The notes: generated by a model from the sequence alone, not told the origin. Counted from the stretch's first letter, positions 1-8,677 are shown. The stretch: 61,146 bases of DNA from Candidatus Intestinimonas stercoravium (GCA_019117605.1 DWZK01000042.1:1-61146); one strand, 5' to 3'. A program made the numbers and translations.

Positions 1-6
1 TGCACC

Positions 7-798
7 TCAGTCCTCATCTCCAGCTTTGAAGTTGTAGATGGGGCGGATGATCTTGACGACATCTGCCGTGGGGCCGATATCATCCAGAATGTCTTCCATC
101 CCCTTGTAGGCCATGGGACACTCGTCCAGAGTGGCGCGGCTCACCGAGGTGGTATAGACCTCCGCCATCTGCTTTTTGAACTCGGACACGGTAAGACTGT
201 TTGGCATCCGCCCGGCTCATGAGCCGCCCTGCCCTGTGGGGGGCGGAACAGTTCCAGCCCTCGTTTCCCTTGCCCACACAGAGCAGGCTCCCGTCCCGCA
301 TGTTGATGGGGATGAGCAGCTGCTCTCCGGCTTTTGCGGAGACCGCCCCTTTCCGCAGGATCATGGCGTCAGTGTCGATATAGTTGTAGATGGTGGTGAA
401 CTGCTCCTCCACATGGAGCTTCATGCCCTTGACGATCTCGTCCACCATGGCCTGCCGGTTGAGCATGGCGAAGTGCTGGACGATCTTCATGTCGTGGATA
501 TACTGCTCAAACAGCTCCCCGGACACATAGGCCAGGGCTTTGGGGATGCTGGTCTGCTTGAGGTTTTTCAGCTTCTTGAGTTCTTTCTGGATCTCCTTCT
601 CCCGGCCATCTGTGTCCGGCGAAGGGGGCGATCAGTTCATCGGTCACCGGATAGCCCTTCACATGGGAGCCCGCCAGGGCGTGACCGGCCAGCCGCTCCA
701 TGAGCTCTGCGGTCAGTTCCGGGACTTCAAATCGTTTCTCTCCGTCTAAGGTCAGGACACCGCTCTCCTAGTCTGCTGTCCGCGCCCGTTTTGGCCAT
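7..798 (-). pseudogene. Remnant of RNA-splicing ligase RtcB, frameshifted and N-terminally truncated
   Basis: The reverse strand encodes the C-terminal part of an RtcB RNA 3'-phosphate ligase in at least two frames. One frame (about 225-615) carries the stretches HDMKIVQHFAMLNR, IPINMRDGSLLCVGKGNEGW and CSAPHRAGRLMSRADAKQ. The last frame (7-207) carries VYTTSVSRATLDECPMAY and the usual C-terminal end. Joining them needs one-base shifts near 195-205 and near 620. A third break near 765 separates a possible start at about 798. The invariant HGAGR motif reads HRAGR, a Gly to Arg change. The N-terminal metal-binding half, including the GVDIGCG-type region, is absent, since only about 260 codons remain of the usual 400 or so. 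I therefore read this as decay. Sequencing error could explain the single-base shifts but not the missing half. Confidence 0.75.
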
Positions 799-814
799 CC
801 CATCGCTTGCCTCC

Positions 815-1546
815 TTATGCCTGCTCCCGGTAGCTGGCTTCGATGTCGATGAAGCGCACATACACGGCGCAGACTTCGTCCTGCGCATCGTGACCGAAGT
901 AGACGGGATAGTGACCGTCCCCCCAGCCGGAGGCGAAGATGGGCAGGTCGCAGTCCGTGTCCGGCACCGTCCAGTTGAGCCAGTCGCCGCCCTCCCTCTG
1001 ATACTTGGGACCTCGCTGGAAATTTTCCTCCAGCAGGTCGCAGAACAGGTCGTTGTAGGGGTCGCTGTCCGGGTCCTCCTCCAGCCGCTTGGCCCAGTAT
1101 GCCTTGAAGGCCGCCTGAGTCTGGATATCTGCCACACAGCCCATCCCGGCGTCTACGCCGAAGCCAAAGTAGTCGTCCTCGCCCAGTTCTTCGTCCAGAT
1201 CCTCGTCGCCTACCATGCCCAGCTCATAGCGGACGGGCTTCTCCCGGCTGACCTCTACCTTGACGCAGGCGTAGCGGTCGCCGTATTTCTCGCTGGGCAC
1301 CACGCAGATCTTCACGGGATAAGTCCCCGCGGGGATCGTCTGTATAAAGGGTGCTGCATCCTCCAGTTCCACCAGCGGATCGCAGGCGAAAATGGTTCCG
1401 GTGGGGAAATGGACGGTGCCGATGTCCAGCACATCCACTTCCATATTCCCGATCTTTTTTTCTGTGAAATGCGCGTCCAGGTCAGCTTTGCAGGCCAGCT
1501 TGTCCCGGATAGTCTCGTATTTATTCAGCCATTCGGCCGTCGGCAT
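815..1546 (-). CDS. DUF4241 domain protein
   Basis: Intact 243-aa protein. The start ATG at 1546 follows a good ribosome site (aggagga). The C-terminal half has the DUF4241 pattern, with FASGWGDGHYPVYFGHDAQ and a closing segment on charge-rich strands. The middle is very acidic (DEDLDEELGEDD). No signal peptide or membrane segment is seen, so it is probably cytosolic. The molecular function of the family is not established to my knowledge. It sits between two broken genes on the same strand, so it is the only survivor of a small accessory cluster. An immunity-type role is conceivable from the family's usual accessory context but is not shown here. Confidence 0.7.
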   Translation of the reverse strand: MPTAEWLNKYETIRDKLACKADLDAHFTEKKIGNMEVDVLDIGTVHFPTGTIFACDPLVELEDAAPFIQTIPAGTYPVKICVVPSEKYGDRYACVKVEVSREKPVRYELGMVGDEDLDEELGEDDYFGFGVDAGMGCVADIQTQAAFKAYWAKRLEEDPDSDPYNDLFCDLLEENFQRGPKYQREGGDWLNWTVPDTDCDLPIFASGWGDGHYPVYFGHDAQDEVCAVYVRFIDIEASYREQA

Positions 1547-1567
1547 GATAGTCTCCTCCTGTTCGTT

Positions 1568-1960
1568 TTACAAAAGGCACGTTTTTCCCGGAAGCCTCAC
1601 CGTCTCTCTCCCGGATGGCCTCCTCGACGGGGATGTTGGACCGCTCCGGAATGTAGGCCACATCTGCCGCGATACATTCCTGGACCACTGTTCCGATCTC
1701 GCTGTCGTTCCCGTCAAATTCCTCCTGGCGACCACAAAGTACCGCTCCCACACCTGCCTTTCGATGTGCCGCTTCGACCCGTAGTCGATCTCCAGCCCGC
1801 CAGCCGCCGGATGTTCCTGCTGAGGGCCTCTGCTTCTCTGCGATCTGCTCCGGCGTCCAGGCGAGGACCGCTTTTCATTCCTGCTCACACTTGCATTTCC
1901 AGCACAGTCCGTCATAGCCTAAGGGGTCCCACAGCTGGGACAAGTATATTTCGCTCTCAT
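1568..1960 (-). pseudogene. Broken small zinc-ribbon protein gene
   Basis: An ATG at 1960, preceded by a strong ribosome site (caaggagg), opens MRAKYTCPSCGTP and then hits a stop. The next frame continues LGYDGLCWKCKCEQE and stops. Other frames then continue KAVLAWTPEQIAEKQ, GLEIDYGSKRHIERQVWER and DSEIGTVVQECIAADVAYIP. Read together these make one plausible protein with an N-terminal CxxC...CxxC zinc ribbon followed by a helical tail. At least three frame breaks are needed (near 1925, 1820 and 1735) plus an in-frame stop near 1880. The 3' limit is uncertain. I do not recognise a specific function. Confidence 0.55.
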
Positions 1961-2291
1961 GGCTTCGGCCTCCTTGCAGAAGATAAAAAGCGCCCTGCAC
2001 CTCCCCTCCACATAGGCAGGTTCGGGCACAGGGCGCGAAAGGACGCAAAAAGATCCTACATCTCAAAGAGATGTAGATGATCGTGTTCTTACAGAAAACG
2101 GCGAGAAGGGATCTTCCGATAGGATCGACTTGTCTCATATAGCCTCAGTGGAAGCGACTGGCGCCGGATCGGTATAGGCTGGCAGTCACTTTTCATACTC
2201 GATGATAGTATGAGCATAACATGTTTTGCTCGATATGACAAGGTATTTTCCACCGGCACAGCCTGGCTCCGGGGACTGGTGCGCTCCGATC
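1961..2291. other. Intergenic region with two inverted repeats, no gene seen
   Basis: No reading frame here looks like a protein. Two short inverted repeats are visible. One lies at 2057-2075, with an 8-bp stem (tacatctc / gagatgta) and a 3-nt loop. The other lies at 2193-2213, with a 7-bp stem (tcatact / agtatga). Either could be a weak terminator or an operator. Neither has a clear T-tract. Confidence 0.4.
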
Positions 2292-2325
2292 GAAAAAAGG
2301 GCGCCTCAGGGTCATCCTGAGGCGC
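2292..2325 (-). terminator. Rho-independent terminator closing the redox operon
   Basis: A perfect 10-bp stem (gcgcctcagg at 2301-2310, cctgaggcgc at 2316-2325) has a 5-nt loop. On the minus strand it is followed by ccttttttcg. It lies 37 bp past the stop of the DUF4405 gene and marks the 3' end of that operon. Confidence 0.85.
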
Positions 2326-2362
2326 CGTGTTCATCTTATAGAGGACCAAGCCATCCCACATC

Positions 2363-3058
2363 TCATCGATCGACAGGTCGGCTGCTCCCCCATGATGACG
2401 ATATCGCTCTGCCCAGATAGTGGGAGAGGGCGATACACAGGCCCATCATGGCCAGCAGATCCAGAAAGTACAGGGCGGGCGGCTGCTCGTAGTCAAAGAA
2501 TACAAAGTGGCTCCGCAAAAAGAGATAGTCGGGGATGTGGTGCTTGAAGAAGGCGTACACACCATAACCGGAGATCCCGCAGGCCAGTACACGGAGCACA
2601 GCGGTGCGGGCAGGGGCCGGCGGTTTTCCGCCGGCCGCCTTCCGTGCGGCGCCCAGCATGATCCCCCAGTGGAGGCCCAGGTGCGCCGACAGCAGGAGAA
2701 AGCCCCAATAGGCGCACAGCAGATGCGCCGTCCTGGCCAGCCCCATATGTCCCTGGGTAGGAAGGAAGTCGAATACATACCGGCTCATCCAGATCCCGCT
2801 GAGCATGGAGCCCAGCATACACAGAAGGACCAGCAGAACGAGAGCGGTCTGCAAGACCCGGAAGGGCGTGTACTTTCCCCGGTCCAGGGCCTTGAGCCAT
2901 TTGAAGTTTAGAATGTGGTGAATGACGAACAGCACCAGCATCCCCGCCCCCAGCCACTCGTGGATCTCCTGATCGGTGAGGAAATAGGCCATCAGCAGGA
3001 CCAGCGCCACAGTCATCAGCAGGTCCACCAGGTGGCGGACGGCCGCTCTGTTTCCCAT
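2363..3058 (-). CDS. DUF4405 membrane protein, putative di-heme cytochrome b-like electron carrier
   Basis: This 231-aa polytopic membrane protein has about five or six hydrophobic segments. ATG at 3058 follows agaggaggcg. Histidines are placed as in heme-b four-helix proteins: H33 and H47/H48 in the first helices (IHEWLGAGM, VIHHILNFKW), and H112, H126 and H130 (ARTAHLLCAYWG, LSAHLGLHWG). This arrangement is typical of DUF4405, a family associated by genome context with extracytosolic flavin-based electron transfer. It is the last gene of a run encoding two exported flavodoxins and flavin enzymes, so passing electrons across the membrane to those carriers is the natural inference. Heme binding itself is inferred from the residues only. 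Confidence 0.75.
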   Translation of the reverse strand: MGNRAAVRHLVDLLMTVALVLLMAYFLTDQEIHEWLGAGMLVLFVIHHILNFKWLKALDRGKYTPFRVLQTALVLLVLLCMLGSMLSGIWMSRYVFDFLPTQGHMGLARTAHLLCAYWGFLLLSAHLGLHWGIMLGAARKAAGGKPPAPARTAVLRVLACGISGYGVYAFFKHHIPDYLFLRSHFVFFDYEQPPALYFLDLLAMMGLCIALSHYLGRAISSSWGSSRPVDR

Positions 3059-3081
3059 AGGACGCCTCCTCTCTGCCTTGA

Positions 3082-4254
3082 TCAGGCGGCTTGACCAAGG
3101 TCAAGGCCCAGAGAGTCCACCCACTGAGATACTGTCTCCTGGGAGGCGGAGCCGCTGAATCGCTGACCCTCCAGCCAGGTCGCCCCATCTGTCAGGGCCT
3201 CCAGGCCGGACACGCTCCCGCCGATGGAACTGCTGCCCGAGGTGCAGAAGGGAATGATGGTCTTGCCGTCGAAGTCGTAGGTCTCCAGGAAGGTGGAGAT
3301 GATCTTGGGGGCGTCCCCCCACCAGATGGGGTAGCCCAGGAAGACCACCTCGTGATCCTCCATATTCTCCACACTGCCGGAGATGGCTGGGCGGGCTGTG
3401 GGGTCGTTCTGCTCCTGGTTGGCGCGGCAGTCCGAATTGCTGTAATTCAGATCTTCGGAGGTATAGGGCACTTCGGGTACGATCTCATAGAGGTCGGCAT
3501 CCAGGATGCTGACCAGATGCTCCGCGATGTTCTCAGTATTGCCGGTGGCAGAGAAATAGGCCACCAGCACATCAGTCCCCGCTTCAGGGGTGGGTTCGGG
3601 AGCAGGTTCCGGCGAAGGCTCCTCCGTCTGAGCCTGGTCATAGCGCATGAGGATCACGGCCACCTGGGCCCGGGTGGCGGTACCGTCCGGCTCAAAGCGG
3701 TTTCCGCCCACCCCGCTGACATAGCCGCTCTCCTGGGCCCAATCCACAGCGGAGGCCGCCCAGGAGGAGATGGCGCCCTCGTCGGCAAAGCTGGCGCCGC
3801 CACCGACGGCGGGACTTCCCGCATAGCGCCACAGGATGGTGGCCAGCTGCTCCCGGGTGAGGGGATCGTTGGGACCAAAGGCACTGTTGCTGTAGCCGCT
3901 GACCACGCCGTTCAGCCGGGTCCAGTAGACCCCGTCGGCGTACCAACTGTCCCCAGGCACGTCAGCGAAGGGGTAGCCCAGGTCTTCATCCTCCAGAGAG
4001 GGAGAGCCGGCCAGACGGTAGAGTACCGTGACCAGCATCCCACGGGTCATAGGCGTGTCGGGAGAGAATGTGGTCTCGCCGGTACCTGCCATCAGGCCGT
4101 TGTCCCGACAGTAGACGGCAGCCTCGGCATACCAGTCTCCGGCATCTACATCGGAAAAGCCGGTGCCTGTCTCGGCGGCAAAGGCCGTCACAGACAGCCC
4201 CAGGAACAGGATCAGGGCCGTCAGAAATGCGGCCATTCGTTTCAGGTCTCTCAT
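3082..4254 (-). CDS. SLH-anchored extracellular flavodoxin
   Basis: This 390-aa protein has a signal peptide (residues 1-27, ending TAFAA). Three S-layer homology repeats follow at about 33-82, 96-146 and 155-206, each with the FxDV..WY...V pattern. A Pro/Glu linker spans 208-226 and a complete flavodoxin domain about 228-390. The FMN phosphate loop SATGNT sits near residues 235-240, and a GYPIWWGDAP segment is typical of the flavodoxin_4 type. SLH repeats bind secondary cell-wall polymers, so the flavin domain should be displayed outside the cell. Flavodoxins are normally cytosolic, so the architecture is unusual. The start ATG follows gaaaggaagcg. The gene lies 27 bp downstream of an FMN reductase gene and 23 bp upstream of the DUF4405 gene. 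Confidence 0.88.
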   Translation of the reverse strand: MRDLKRMAAFLTALILFLGLSVTAFAAETGTGFSDVDAGDWYAEAAVYCRDNGLMAGTGETTFSPDTPMTRGMLVTVLYRLAGSPSLEDEDLGYPFADVPGDSWYADGVYWTRLNGVVSGYSNSAFGPNDPLTREQLATILWRYAGSPAVGGGASFADEGAISSWAASAVDWAQESGYVSGVGGNRFEPDGTATRAQVAVILMRYDQAQTEEPSPEPAPEPTPEAGTDVLVAYFSATGNTENIAEHLVSILDADLYEIVPEVPYTSEDLNYSNSDCRANQEQNDPTARPAISGSVENMEDHEVVFLGYPIWWGDAPKIISTFLETYDFDGKTIIPFCTSGSSSIGGSVSGLEALTDGATWLEGQRFSGSASQETVSQWVDSLGLDLGQAA

Positions 4255-4281
4255 GGTGCTGCGCTTCCTTTCTCTTGTGAT

Positions 4282-4818
4282 CTATTTGAGGTCTCGGCCC
4301 AGCGCATAGGCCTGCTGGGGATACTGGGAGCGTTTGGTCATGGAGGGAGAGCCGCATCCCCGACCCCACACGGCTCCCATGTCCCGCAGGTCCAGGTACC
4401 GCACCAGGGTCTGGTAGTGGGCCTCCAGCGCCTCAAAGGTCCAGTTATCGCTGTTCCACGCCGCGGCAAGCATGGCGGACTTCATGTGCTTGCGCTGGAT
4501 GCTGCTGTTGAAGGCGCAGAAGCGGTCAATGAGGGTCTTCAGCTGGGCGGACATCCCGTAATAGTACAGCGGCGTGACGAACACCATCATATCGGCGTCC
4601 AGAATTTCGCTGCGGAATTTCTCTACATCGTCCTTCTGGACACAGGGACCCTCATAGCCGCAGTGGATACAACCGGTGCAGGGGTGGATGTCACTGTGAG
4701 CGGCGTCGATGACCTGAACAGTGTGCCCGGCCTCCTGCGCGCCGCGGATAAACTCGTTTGCCAACATATTGGAGGAGCCGTTTTTGTTTGGACTGCCCTC
4801 CAAAACCACGATCTTCAT
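4282..4818 (-). CDS. NADPH-dependent FMN reductase family (flavodoxin fold)
   Basis: This 178-aa protein begins KIVVLEGSPNKNGSSNML, the flavin phosphate-binding start of the family. Further on are HPCTGCIHCGYEGPC, a Cys-rich segment found in many anaerobe members, and VFVTPLYYYGMSAQLKTLID. No signal peptide is present, so it acts in the cytosol, probably reducing FMN or a quinone or iron-sulfur partner with NAD(P)H. The start has an ideal site (aaggaggagaac). Only 16 bp separate it from the upstream flavin reductase gene, so the two are probably co-translated. It is likely part of the electron supply for the operon's exported flavodoxins. Confidence 0.85.
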   Translation of the reverse strand: MKIVVLEGSPNKNGSSNMLANEFIRGAQEAGHTVQVIDAAHSDIHPCTGCIHCGYEGPCVQKDDVEKFRSEILDADMMVFVTPLYYYGMSAQLKTLIDRFCAFNSSIQRKHMKSAMLAAAWNSDNWTFEALEAHYQTLVRYLDLRDMGAVWGRGCGSPSMTKRSQYPQQAYALGRDLK

Positions 4819-4834
4819 ACCCGTTCTCCTCCTT

Positions 4835-5380
4835 TTAAGCCTCGTTAAGCTTCATGCACTTGCCCAGCACTTCGCCGGTTTTCAGGTAGGCATAAGTGGG
4901 CATCTCAAACAGGACCGGCTTGAGGACATGGTAGTTGATTTTCCCATCCTCGGTCAGCACGCTTTCCTCCGCATAGGTCGCGGCGATCTTGCAGATGAAG
5001 CTCTCAAAGCCCGGGGTCTCATAGGTGTCATCCACCGTGCAGGCCATGGCCACAGGGGCCTCGCTGATGATGGGCGCGCCGCCCTCCCCGATGGAGTAGT
5101 CGAACACCTGGCTCTTGTCCTCCTTGTTTCCGCTGACACAGCCCACATGGTCGGCTTTTTTCAGCATGGCCTCATCCACGATATTGATGGACAGGGCCTT
5201 GTTCTCCCGAATGCCCTTGTTGCTGTAGTGGGGCGCCGCCATGCTGACCATCACCCGGTCATGCCCGATGATGCCCAGATGGCCCACCAAAGTCCAGTTG
5301 GGCTTGCCGTCCACCATGGCTCCCACCACCACCAAGGGGGTGGGATAAAGCGCTATAGCATTGCCGATGTTCTTTTTCAT
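4835..5380 (-). CDS. Flavin reductase family protein (FMN-binding split barrel)
   Basis: This 181-aa protein has the flavin-reductase-like pattern. It begins IGNAIALYPTPLVVVGA, continues with MVSMAAPHYSNKGIREN (the FMN contact region) and ALSINIVDEAMLKKADHVG, and shows no export signal. Such proteins bind FMN and reduce free flavin or an iron or quinone substrate. The ATG at 5380 follows acaggaggtgctc. Flanked by two flavodoxin-fold genes in the same direction, it is best read as part of the redox operon. A second, distinct flavin reductase lies at 39233. Confidence 0.85.
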   Translation of the reverse strand: MKKNIGNAIALYPTPLVVVGAMVDGKPNWTLVGHLGIIGHDRVMVSMAAPHYSNKGIRENKALSINIVDEAMLKKADHVGCVSGNKEDKSQVFDYSIGEGGAPIISEAPVAMACTVDDTYETPGFESFICKIAATYAEESVLTEDGKINYHVLKPVLFEMPTYAYLKTGEVLGKCMKLNEA

Positions 5381-5419
5381 ATAAGAGCACCTCCTGTATT
5401 TAGATCGTTGGGATATGGT

Positions 5420-6118
5420 TCACATCAAGCTGTCCAGCCAGGCGGTCACTTCGCTCTGCGCGTCTCCCAGGGTACGCTCGGTGAAGGAGATCCCCTCCAG
5501 GATCGCAGCCCCAGAGGCGCTCTCCTCAAGCCCCAACAGGCTTCTGCCAAAGCCGCCGCTGGCGCTGGTGTTGAAGGGGACCAGCGTCTTTCCGTCCCAG
5601 TCATAGGACTCCACGAAGGTATAGACCGCCATGGGCGCGTCGCTCCACCAGTTGGGGTAGCCTACGAAAACCGTATCGTACTGCTCCCAGTTCTCCACCT
5701 GGCCTGCCAATTCCGGCCGGGCGTTGTCCGACTGTTCCTGCTGGGCGATGTCCAGAAGTTCGTTGTAGTCGTCCGTGTAAGCAGTCGCCGGGGCGATCTC
5801 GAACAGGTCTCCGCCCGTCTCCTGCTGGATGATCTGCGCCACCTGCTCCGTATTGCCGGACCAGGAGAAGTAGGCGATCAGCACGGAACTGGGATCCCCT
5901 GCGGTGGGCGTTTCACTCTCGGCAGGTCCCTCCGCCGGTGACTCATTTGGTCCCTCTGCGGGTGTTTCCGTGCCTGTAGGGGCAGATGTTTCTTCTGTTA
6001 TGGAGCCGCTGACGGATGCCGGCGGCTCCGAGGTGTTCTCCTGAGTTCCAGGATCGCCGCAGGCGGCCAGGGAAAGGGCCATCGCCAGAGCCAGAAGCAG
6101 AGCGGTCCATTTTTTCAT
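5420..6118 (-). CDS. Flavodoxin lipoprotein
   Basis: This 232-aa protein has a lipoprotein signal peptide with lipobox LAAC (Cys20). A low-complexity Thr/Glu/Pro/Gly/Ser linker runs to about residue 76, followed by a flavodoxin domain from about 78 to the end. The FMN loop is SWSGNT (residues 85-90) and the distal loop GYPNWWSDAP. The lipid anchor and tether place the flavin domain on the outer face of the membrane. It resembles the SLH-linked flavodoxin two genes downstream, suggesting duplication followed by a change of anchoring. The start follows aaaggaggatc. It is co-directional with the aldo/keto reductase upstream, with an 18-bp gap. Confidence 0.9.
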   Translation of the reverse strand: MKKWTALLLALAMALSLAACGDPGTQENTSEPPASVSGSITEETSAPTGTETPAEGPNESPAEGPAESETPTAGDPSSVLIAYFSWSGNTEQVAQIIQQETGGDLFEIAPATAYTDDYNELLDIAQQEQSDNARPELAGQVENWEQYDTVFVGYPNWWSDAPMAVYTFVESYDWDGKTLVPFNTSASGGFGRSLLGLEESASGAAILEGISFTERTLGDAQSEVTAWLDSLM

Positions 6119-6136
6119 GGGGATAGATCCTCCTTT

Positions 6137-6988
6137 TTACTGTTCAAATTGGATGCCGTGGAGCCGGTAGACCTCGTTGACGCTGGGCACATCCAGGATG
6201 AGGCTGTGTCCCAGATCCAGGGCCTGGATCTGCACCATGTCCGCCGGGGAGAGCTGGAAGTCGTCCACCGCGAAGTTCTCCTGGATGCGCTGGGCGTGGA
6301 CGGACTTGGGGATGGCCACGATCCCCTCCTGCCGCAGCCACCGCAGCACCACCTGGGCGGGCGTCTTGCCGTACTGCGCTCCGATGGCGGAGAGGACCGG
6401 GTGCTGGAACATGCCGTTCATGCCCTCCGCAAAGGGTGCCCAGGCCATGGGCCGGATCTGGTACTGCGCCATGATCTGCCGCAGTTTCCGCTGCTGGCAG
6501 AAGGGGTGCAGCTCGATCTGGTCCACCGCCGGGACGACCTCATGGCTGAGGATCAGGTCGCAGAACCGGTCAGGTAAGAAATTGCACACCCCGATGGCCT
6601 TGACCTTCCCGGCCCAGAGCAGTTCCTCCATGGCCCGCCAGCTTCCGTGGTAGTCCCCGTAGGGCATGTGGATCAGATACAGGTCCAGGTAGTCCGTTCC
6701 CAGGTCCTCCAGGGTCTTGTCAAAGGAGCGCATGGTCTTGTCGTATCCCGCGTCTTGGATCCATACCTTGGAGGTGAGGAACAGCTCCTCCCGGGCGATC
6801 CCGCTCTCCCGGACGGCCTCGCCGACCGCCCGCTCGTTGCCGTAGCAGGCCGCCGTGTCGATCAGGCGGTACCCAGTCCGCAGAGCGGTCAGGACGCTTT
6901 CTTTACAGACGGATTGGTCGGTCACCTGAAAAACGCCCAGCCCCTGCTGGGGCATTTGAACGCCATTGTTCAGCTGAATGGTATCCAT
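6137..6988 (-). CDS. Aldo/keto reductase (AKR5-like, 2,5-diketo-gluconate reductase type)
   Basis: This 283-aa NADPH-dependent carbonyl reductase has a TIM barrel with the full catalytic tetrad: Asp and Tyr in LIDTAACYGNE, Lys in FLTSKVW and His in YLIHMPYGD. The C-terminal cofactor site reads IPKSVHAQRIQEN. ATG follows ggaaaggagc. It lies between the ABC-transporter genes and the flavodoxin lipoprotein with short gaps, so it is likely co-transcribed. The substrate cannot be told from the sequence. A second aldo/keto reductase of a different subtype starts divergently at 9718. Confidence 0.9.
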   Translation of the reverse strand: MDTIQLNNGVQMPQQGLGVFQVTDQSVCKESVLTALRTGYRLIDTAACYGNERAVGEAVRESGIAREELFLTSKVWIQDAGYDKTMRSFDKTLEDLGTDYLDLYLIHMPYGDYHGSWRAMEELLWAGKVKAIGVCNFLPDRFCDLILSHEVVPAVDQIELHPFCQQRKLRQIMAQYQIRPMAWAPFAEGMNGMFQHPVLSAIGAQYGKTPAQVVLRWLRQEGIVAIPKSVHAQRIQENFAVDDFQLSPADMVQIQALDLGHSLILDVPSVNEVYRLHGIQFEQ

Positions 6989-7008
6989 TGCGTTTTGCTC
7001 CTTTCCTG

Positions 7009-7869
7009 TTATTCCGCCTGTGTGATGTCTGTGCCGAAGTATTTCTCGGACAGTTCGGTCAGCGTACCGGACTCCCGCATATCGGCCAGAGCCCGATCGA
7101 CCGCCTCCCGCAGCGAGGCCGTCTCCTCGCCCTTGCGGAAGGGGATGGCCACCTCGGTGGCCTGGGGGTCCAGGCAGGCGATCTTGATGTTGGCGTCCGG
7201 ATGGGCCTCCATATAGTCGTAGTAGGTCACCTCGGCGTTCAACGTGGCGTCGATGCGGCCGGAGAGCAGCAGTTCAAAGGTCTGGTTCAGGTCGTCCACG
7301 CCGGTGACCTCCGCGCCATACTGTTCAGCCACTTCCGCGTAGGTGCTGGAGATGGTGTTGGCGGTGCGCTTGCCATCCAAGTCCTCCATAGCGGTGATGT
7401 CGGTGTTGTCCCCGCTGACGATGACCGCTGTGCGGTCATAGGCGTAGGGATCGGAGAAGTCGTAGGCGTCGGAGCGCTCCTCGGTGACGTCCACGCCGTT
7501 GATCATGATGTCATAGCGTCCGGCGTCCAGTCCAGCCAGCAGGCCGTCCCACTCGCCCTCCACAAAGGTGGCCTCCACGCCCAGGGCCTCCGCGATCTGC
7601 CGGCCGACCTCCACATCGAAGCCCACCAGTTCATCGTTCTCATCGTGGTAGGTCCAGGGCGCCCAGGTGCCCTCCATGGCGATAATGATCTCGCCCTGCT
7701 CCTGGATCTGGGCGAGCAGGTCGCCCGACTCGGTGGAGGCATCCTCCTGGGAGGACTGTCCGGCACTGCTGGAATCCTGTCCGCCGCTTTGGGAGGAACA
7801 GGCGGTGAGCCCTGCCATACCGAACACGGCCGCCGCCATGAAAAGCGCCGTGATCTTTTTGAACTTCAT
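7009..7869 (-). CDS. Polar amino-acid ABC transporter substrate-binding lipoprotein
   Basis: This 286-aa protein belongs to the bacterial extracellular solute-binding family 3. The signal peptide ends in LTAC|SS (Cys24), followed by a Ser/Gln/Glu-rich tether. The mature domain shows IIIAMEGTWAPWTY, GFDVEVGRQIAEALG and YDIMINGVDVTEERS, standard for cystine, glutamine or arginine binders. The frame extends upstream to 8016, but ATG at 7869 is chosen because aaaggagcgatc precedes it and the signal peptide begins there. It completes the transporter with the ATPase and permease genes upstream. Cystine or another polar amino acid is the likely ligand. Confidence 0.92.
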   Translation of the reverse strand: MKFKKITALFMAAAVFGMAGLTACSSQSGGQDSSSAGQSSQEDASTESGDLLAQIQEQGEIIIAMEGTWAPWTYHDENDELVGFDVEVGRQIAEALGVEATFVEGEWDGLLAGLDAGRYDIMINGVDVTEERSDAYDFSDPYAYDRTAVIVSGDNTDITAMEDLDGKRTANTISSTYAEVAEQYGAEVTGVDDLNQTFELLLSGRIDATLNAEVTYYDYMEAHPDANIKIACLDPQATEVAIPFRKGEETASLREAVDRALADMRESGTLTELSEKYFGTDITQAE

Positions 7870-7909
7870 CTTGATCGCTCCTTTTCTGATTGGAATGGAT
7901 CTTCTTGAC

Positions 7910-8665
7910 TCAGCAGGCCAGACCGATCTGGCCGCTGAGGGTCTGCAGGAAAGAACGGGTACGCTCCTCCCGGGGACTGTGGAAGAAGGAGTAGGAGTCG
8001 CCGGACTCCACCACAACGCCGTGTTTCATAAAAACTACTTTATTGGATACGTTCCGGGCAAAGCCCATTTCGTGGGTGACCACAAGCATGGTCATGCCCT
8101 CCTCCGCCAGCGTCCGCATGACGGCCAGCACCTCTCCGGTGAGTTCCGGGTCCAGGGCGGAGGTGGGCTCGTCGAAGTAGATGATCTCCGGCTTCGTGGC
8201 GATGGCCCGGGCGATGGCCACCCGCTGCTGCTGGCCGCCGGAGAGCTGGCTGGGGTAGTAGTTCTCCCGGTCGGAGAGACCCACCTTCTCCAGGGCCTGT
8301 CTGCCGATCTGGACGGCCTCCGCCTTGGGCATCTTCCGCCCAATGATCAGCCCTTCGGTCACATTCTCCAGGGCGGTCTTGTTGCGGAACAGGTCGTAGT
8401 TCTGAAAGACGAAGGCCGTTTTCTTCCGCAGGCGGGCCGCATCCTTTTTGGAGACATGGCCCAGGGAAATGTGTTCCCCGTCAAAGTCCAGCTCCCCGCC
8501 GTCGGCGTTCTCCAGAAAATTCAGGCACCGCAGGAGGGTTGTCTTACCGGAGCCGCTGGGCCCCAGGATGGCGACCACATCGCCCTTGTTCACCTGTAGA
8601 TCGACCTGCTTGAGAACCTCAAGATCTCCAAAAGACTTGTGGATCTGTTTGACTTCCAGCATCAT
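7910..8665 (-). CDS. Polar amino-acid ABC transporter ATP-binding protein
   Basis: This 251-aa ATPase has Walker [10 protein letters not shown], signature [14 protein letters not shown], Walker [15 protein letters not shown] and switch histidine VVTHEMGFA. It is of the GlnQ/TcyN type and energises uptake through the adjacent permease. ATG follows gaggaggga. Order permease-ATPase-binding protein with gaps of 12 and 40 bp indicates one transcript. Confidence 0.94.
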   Translation of the reverse strand: MMLEVKQIHKSFGDLEVLKQVDLQVNKGDVVAILGPSGSGKTTLLRCLNFLENADGGELDFDGEHISLGHVSKKDAARLRKKTAFVFQNYDLFRNKTALENVTEGLIIGRKMPKAEAVQIGRQALEKVGLSDRENYYPSQLSGGQQQRVAIARAIATKPEIIYFDEPTSALDPELTGEVLAVMRTLAEEGMTMLVVTHEMGFARNVSNKVVFMKHGVVVESGDSYSFFHSPREERTRSFLQTLSGQIGLAC

Positions 8666-8677
8666 ACCAGTCCCTCC

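Noticed and set aside
3091-4848. 585-codon plus-strand frame
   Set aside because: Opposite the SLH-flavodoxin and FMN reductase genes, with no ribosome site or domain.
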